A stretch of 64,000 nt of DNA from Udeniomyces pyricola (Eukaryota > Basidiomycota > Tremellomycetes > Cystofilobasidiales > Mrakiaceae). Shown here one piece after another: positions 59,648-64,000 of the stretch. Position 1 is the first letter of the stretch. Each line of letters opens with the position of its first letter. Made by a program: the position numbers and the translations under genes. The DNA lies in contig BCIK01000034.1 of NCBI GenBank assembly GCA_039545295.1, forward strand, positions 1-64,000. Direction: 5' to 3'. The notes under the pieces are model-generated. The model made no database searches. It saw only the letters and a program-made list of their open reading frames with translations, and was not told where the DNA came from.

Positions 59648-60895
59648 GACCGTGTACTCGAAGTGGCCATACCGACAGCGGAATGCCGTCTTCCATTCGT
59701 CTCCCTCAGCAATCCGGACAAGGTTGTATGCGCCACGGAGATCGAGCTTGGTGAAGAACTTGGCAGAGGACAGGCGATCGAGGGACTCGGGGATGAGGGG
59801 AAGGGGTACCGGTTCTTCCGAGTGAGCTTGTTGATGCCTCGGTAGTCAACGCAAAGTCGAAATGAGCCGTCTTTCTTCTTGACAAACAGGATCGGGGCGC
59901 CAGCAGGGGAAGTAGAGGGACGGATGAAGCCTTTGGCGAGGTTCTCGTCGACGAATTCCTTGAGTGCATCCAGTTCCACCTTGGAGTTGCCGTAGATAGC
60001 TTGAAAAGGCGAAGTGAAACCTTTTTCGATCTCGATCTTCAAGTCGTACGGCCGATGGGGGGGGGCAGGGCGTCGGCCGAGGACTTGGCAAAGACAGGGA
60101 GGAGGTCGTGAAATTCGGAGGGAACGTGGGCCTTGACGTCAAAATCGGTGGAAGGAGTGTCGTCGTCTGGATCATGGGAGGCGACCGGCACCGGGGGATA
60201 CGCAGACGACAGTTGAAGTTGAGGAGGTTTGGTGGGAACAAGAGATTGTGGAGCGGGGGACTTGGACTGGGGGAGAGAAAGACAGTGTTCCAGACAGTGG
60301 CTTGATCGAAAGTTGAGAGAGTGAGATCCCCATGTGATGGACGACTCATGTTGTTTGAGCCAGGGGATGCCGAGGATAAGGGGGTACGAGCCAAGGGAGG
60401 TAACGTCGAGAGCCAGGAGTTCAGAGTGCAGGGGCGAGAAGGAGAGACGGTGACAGTGATGGGTGCGGTGTGATGAGTGACCGCACCAGACGAGATAGGG
60501 CGACCATCGACGACAACAAGTTCCCTAGGGGTCTCCTTTATAAGGAGTGGAAGACCGTGGGAGGAGACGAAGTTGCGATCGATAAAGTTGGACGTGGCGC
60601 CGGAATCAAGCATCGCATGTGTCGCAACCGTCTTCTTGCCGACCTGGAGAGTGACATCGATGACCAGGTGATTGTCAAGAGAGAAAATGGACTCGTCCGC
60701 CGGGATGGGAGTTCGAAAGGTGTGAGCGCTGGGTAAACGAGCGTCGGCAATCGAGGCAGAGGAGATTCGCAACGGGATAGACTGCTCACCTGAAGAGTTC
60801 TCCATGGTGGCGACCGAAGGGCAAGTGGGAGTAGAAACCGTGATCAAAGTAGTGGGCGAAGGCGAGGGGACAGTGGTAGGACGGGAAGCAGACAA
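59648..60895 (-). pseudogene. Gypsy protease and RT N-terminal part, frameshifted
   Basis: The aspartic protease motif HAMLDSGATSNFIDRNFV is present, with a second block LILGIPWLK that is in another frame (frameshift near 60440). RT fingers begin in a third segment ([30 protein letters not shown]) after a poly-G run at 60058-60066. Another shift near 59810 separates it from [19 protein letters not shown]. Each frame alone is short, so the region is non-functional. Confidence 0.88.
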
Positions 60896-60899
60896 AGGA

Positions 60900-61790
60900 C
60901 GAAGACACCGTCAATGTTGACCCGAGGTGGTATCGGGCAACGGAGCGAGGTAGGAGGCCGAGGAAACGTTGAGCTGAGGTCCGGGTCGGCGCAGAGAACA
61001 TCGATCGGCGAAATGACCGCTGTAGCCGCAGTAGGAGCACAGACCGAGTTGCCGACGGCGGAGTTTCTCAGCGTCGTTCTCAGCGTCGGAGAGGGACCTC
61101 GGGGACGGCTAGTGGCATCGACGTCCATCGGAACGCCGGCGAGAGGAGCAGGGACGACAGGGCGGGGAGCAGCAGGGACGAAGGCATAGGAAGGAGCAGG
61201 AGCGGAGCGGACAGGAGTTTCGGATCGGGGAGAGGACCGGCCATGTTGGAAGAGGAGGGCGTCGTAGCGAGTTGCTCGACTGATGAGGTCTTTCAAGGAG
61301 TGGCACTCCAAGGCGTCGAGAATCCGTTCCATGATGGTAGCCTTGAGATCGTTGAAGAAGGCGTACTGCTTGGAGTCCTCATCGACATTCAGGAAAGAGT
61401 GGTGTCGACGAAAGGCGATGGCGCACTCCGTAACACTGGTGTTACGAGCTGATGTACGGACCGCGATCCGTAACAACTGGTCGTTTGGCGGAGGGAAGCA
61501 AGGGCTTGACGGGAAACAATGGCTTGATCGTAGTAGCCGAAGTCCTGAAGAAGTCGACACTTGAACGTGGGCCAGGTGGTCATCCAATCGGGGCGAGGGG
61601 TGTCAGAGTCCAAGTAGGGTTCGACCCAGCAGAAGGCGGCTCCTTCAAGGAAAGAGATGGCACAGTTGACGCGGACGGAGTGAGACTGGTAGGGCAGGGG
61701 ATCGGTGAGGAAGACCAGGTCGCATTGAGAAACAAATCGCTTAGCGTCGGACGCGACTCGGCCAGAGAAGGGTTACTGAGTGGGATCTGA
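60900..61790 (-). pseudogene. Gypsy gag, interrupted and frameshifted
   Basis: Capsid-like sequence SDAKRFVSQCDLVFLTDPLP, AISFLEGAAFCWVEPYL and WPTFKCRLLQDFG is followed by SRQALASLRQTTS. There a 36-bp mini-LTR plus a 5-bp duplication breaks the frame. The sequence resumes VTECAIAFRRHHSFL and ATIMERILDAL. A further 1-base shift near 61095 precedes the zinc knuckle CSYCGYSGHFADRC (C-x2-C-x4-H-x4-C). The TGA after GQH closes gag. The N-terminus is cut at about 61790 next to a stop. Confidence 0.9.
61440..61475 (-). mobile_element. 36-bp miniature solo LTR
   Basis: This insertion in gag begins TGTTACGAGCTGA and ends CGGACCGCGATCCGTAACA on the plus strand. These are the same ends as the 251-bp LTR at 58060-58310, with the middle missing. 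It is flanked on both sides by ACTGG (61435-61439 and 61476-61480), a 5-bp target site duplication. Removing it with one flank restores a continuous gag frame. Confidence 0.93.
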
Positions 61791-61924
61791 TGGTTAAGAT
61801 GGGTCGAGTCTCGTCATGATCATCCTTCTCTATCGGTGCGCTCTCTCCTTTTCGTTTCCCAATTCTTCGTCCTGTCTCCCATTCATTACAATCCCATCAC
61901 TCGTTGCCATCGCGATAGACTTTA

Positions 61925-62160
61925 TTAGGCTTCGCTCCCAGATCATTGTCCCCATATCTCTCTGTTTCGCTCTGCAGCACGCAGATCTTGAGTGGTTAGC
62001 GATCGCAGTGCACGAGGAGAGAGCCCCTGCGCGTGCGCACCTGGTCCGACCGCACACGACGTGGCAGCGGCGGCGGGAGGCCCATCAGTGAGCGATGGAA
62101 GTCGGGAGATGCAGATGCTGTGCTCAAGTGTCGGCTGCCAGTGACCGAGTCTAGACTCAC
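61925..62160 (-). repeat. Dispersed module part B, copy 2
   Basis: The inverted counterpart of 4405-4632. It lies to the right of the gypsy element, while part A lies to its left, in the same relative order and orientation as in copy 1. Identity is high, with scattered substitutions and small indels. Confidence 0.85.
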
Positions 62161-63526
62161 GAGCGAACACCTACTCCCAAGCGAACATCCACTCTCAAGC
62201 TTCCGAGCATCAGATGAGGATGAAGTGTCGAGCTGGTCTCATCCGTCTGTCTGGCGTACTGTCGTACTGCTGTACTCTGCCGTCGCTCGTGTGTTGTGCA
62301 TGTCGACGTTGACGTGTTTGGTACTCATCCTCGTCGTTCTAGCTTGCGTCGTTTTCTCACTTTTACCTGCCGCGCCATGTCTGCACGCCTCTTTCTTTCT
62401 TCTTGCCTGTCGTGCTCCCTTGCTTCTATCCTTGCACTCCTATCAGTTAATTCTGTCAACCGTTCTTTTCTTGTCGGCTCTGTCCGTCTTTCAAATCTCA
62501 AACCAGATATAATCAACGCACGTCGCCGAATGTTATTTATCGACCTTTGCGCATCATGTTGCCCCGCGCTAAGATTATCTTTTATACTGTGACTCTGCGG
62601 AATTGTATTTCGATCGAGTTGCCTTCAGCTGTCAACTGTTTTTTTTTTCTCACGTTGTTTCGCCCGGCCCACGATGCACGAACATCATCGGCTTTGTCCA
62701 TCCCTGATAATTGCACTGATGTTGATTTTGTTTCCAAATCCATCATATCGGCGAAGACCCAAACATCAAATCGCCGAGCTGCAGGGCTGCAGCCAGACTG
62801 CACACCGGCACGTCGCCAGACGCGCCCGACTTTGCAACTGAATTATATCATTCATTACGTGCATATATATATGTATGTGTACACTACAGTATATATCACG
62901 TACCAGCTTTCAAAATTTCAAGCTTTAAGATGCCGGATGTATTGCACCACAGCATCCAGATACTATCAAGATGTTTGAGCAAACTTAAATATATGTATGA
63001 TCAAGGCAAATTTCGCAGCATGCATCGTGTGGTGCTCTCTGCAGATCGATCTCTCCTGAACTGTGTGCGTGCGACGGCAAGATGCGACGCCTCATTGATC
63101 ATCTATTTTTTACCTTATTCAACATGCACATCAACCGATAATCATCCAGCCGATGGCACGACGGCGTCTGGGTCGATGATGGATGATCCGAGGGGTGTCC
63201 GGTAACGCGGCGTCCGGTGTTCGGGTGACGATGCATACATCCGACCGGCGTTCTCAACCGGGCAGCTGTCCGGTCATGATGCATGAGGCACGATCAGATA
63301 ATCAGAGTGGAAATGACCCATGTAGTCCCTAATCGGAATGTAATATGCATCAGTCCGGCCGGCAATGCGTCAACCTGATTATAGATCGATTAGATCGATA
63401 AGACGGAATATGATGTGTGTGATATTTTTTCTTTCATCCTTCGTCCTAAAGACCCTTCCTACCTGAGCGATCCATCCCAATCTCTCAACCTCCATCACCT
63501 ATTCTACCGCTACTCCGACCGACAAG
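62161..63526. other. Intergenic region upstream of transporter gene
   Basis: No credible gene in 1.37 kb. It contains TTT runs, ATATATATGTATGTGTA near 62862-62882, and many short Ser/Cys-rich frames. The last 150 bp probably hold the promoter and 5' UTR of the next gene (TTTTTTCTTTC at 63424-63436, then CATCC-rich leader). Confidence 0.5.
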
Positions 63527-63793
63527 ATGGTCGGCCACAACCACGCCCATGCGTCTGACATCCACACCCTTCCGCAATCCGACGGCACGACTCATGCCTC
63601 ATCTGCCGCACCCGGCTATGACGACTACCTCGAGGATAGCAAGATCGATCTCGAGAAAAAAGGCGAGGACCATGACGCCAAGGTCTTCGTCGCTGACCCC
63701 GAGGACGACGAGGCTCGAATGAGGGAGGTCGAGGAGCTTGAGGCCAGGTTGAAGGCTGGAGATGCGACTGAAGAAGAATACGCTGTTCACGAC
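63527..63793 (+). CDS. First exon of probable oligopeptide (OPT) transporter
   Basis: The gene starts MVGHNHAHASDIHTLPQ at 63527, and its first exon ends at a gtgagt donor at 63794; the rest is outside the window or in the undetermined intron. The 89 residues are hydrophilic and acidic, ending MREVEELEARLKAGDATEEEYAVHD. A cytosolic N-terminus of this type, with E-L-x-A-x-L-x-x-G-x-A-T-E-x-E-Y, often precedes the first helix of fungal OPT family transporters. No membrane helix is visible here, so the assignment rests only on that resemblance. Confidence 0.5.
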
Positions 63794-64000
63794 GTGAGTT
63801 CAAGCTTCAAGTCTATTAATAGCAATGCGGTGGAATCCCTCGGGTCTTGCGATTAAGGACAAGGCAGCGCTAGCCTGCGAAGTGGTTGCATGCGTCCATC
63901 CGCAGTGCCACACGCACAAGACGATTAGCGATGATGCAGATGGTCTATACAGATGCCGTCGCCAATTCGACTCTAAGTTCTTTCTTATCTTGCTGGTGCT

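Larger units (their letters stand above)
58060..61800 (-). mobile_element. Degenerate Ty3/gypsy chromovirus
   Basis: An LTR retrotransposon read on the minus strand in the order gag, protease, reverse transcriptase, integrase and chromodomain. It keeps a 3' LTR (58060-58310) but has no recognisable 5' LTR or primer binding site. The gag is truncated at its N-terminus near 61790. The coding part carries at least four frameshifts, a deletion joining RT to integrase, and a 36-bp insertion in gag. It cannot be autonomous. It lies between parts A and B of the dispersed module, as if it had inserted into that copy. Confidence 0.92.

Noticed and set aside
1..64000. tRNA genes or CRISPR arrays
   Set aside because: I looked for the tRNA T-loop (GGTTCGAATCC-like) with partners in intergenic regions and for spaced direct repeats, and found none. 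The tandem arrays have no unique spacers. A tRNAscan run would be decisive for missed intron-containing tRNAs.

Overview
The window looks like nuclear DNA of a basidiomycete fungus. Nearly every gene is broken by several short GT-AG introns, many only 50-250 bp. The recognisable proteins are eukaryotic and fungal: cytosolic AspRS, COG3, EMC4, Hsp104, WDR83/MORG1, an Ime2/Crk1-type kinase, a PITH-domain protein, an SDHAF1-type LYR protein and FHS/OPT-type transporters. There are no bacterial operons, CRISPR arrays or phage genes. Gene models were built by hand by matching splice phase to protein family patterns. Most exon borders are well supported, but several 5' ends are tentative and are marked as such.

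Left part (1-12.5 kb), accessory in character. It opens with the 3' end of a fucose-permease-like transporter. Two divergently transcribed genes of unknown function follow (2284-3962 minus, 8889-10930 plus). They are paralogues: both have a short first exon, an intron at the same place, a shared core ending in ATVSTAID-TRF-YV, and Cys-rich CPF-containing motifs. The 4.9 kb between them has no credible gene. It carries four kinds of short tandem repeat and a module (parts A and B) that recurs in inverted orientation at 57-62 kb.

Central part (12.5-57 kb), dense housekeeping genes. In order: RNase III/dsRBD protein (-), hydrophilin-like protein (-), DUF2461 protein (-), PITH protein (+), Ime2/Crk1 kinase (+), aspartyl-tRNA synthetase (-), tail-anchored aldo/keto reductase (-), WDR83 (-), COG3 (-), EMC4 (+), an unrecognised membrane-anchored protein (+), SDH6/SDHAF1 (-), HSP104 (+) and a large disordered protein (-). 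Divergent promoters separate DUF2461/PITH, COG3/EMC4 and SDH6/HSP104. The last contains a cluster of heat-shock-element half-site pairs.

Right part (57-64 kb), repeats and a transposon. The second copy of the dispersed module surrounds a decayed Ty3/gypsy chromovirus on the minus strand. It keeps one LTR, has no visible 5' LTR, and carries a deletion from RT into integrase plus several frameshifts. Its gag holds a 36-bp miniature LTR flanked by a 5-bp target duplication. The window ends in the first exon of a probable oligopeptide-type transporter.

The most novel material is the divergent paralogous pair with its repeat-filled spacer, the inverted A/B module and the 36-bp mini-LTR. Long homopolymer tracts inside introns, mostly pyrimidine on the sense strand, are also notable.
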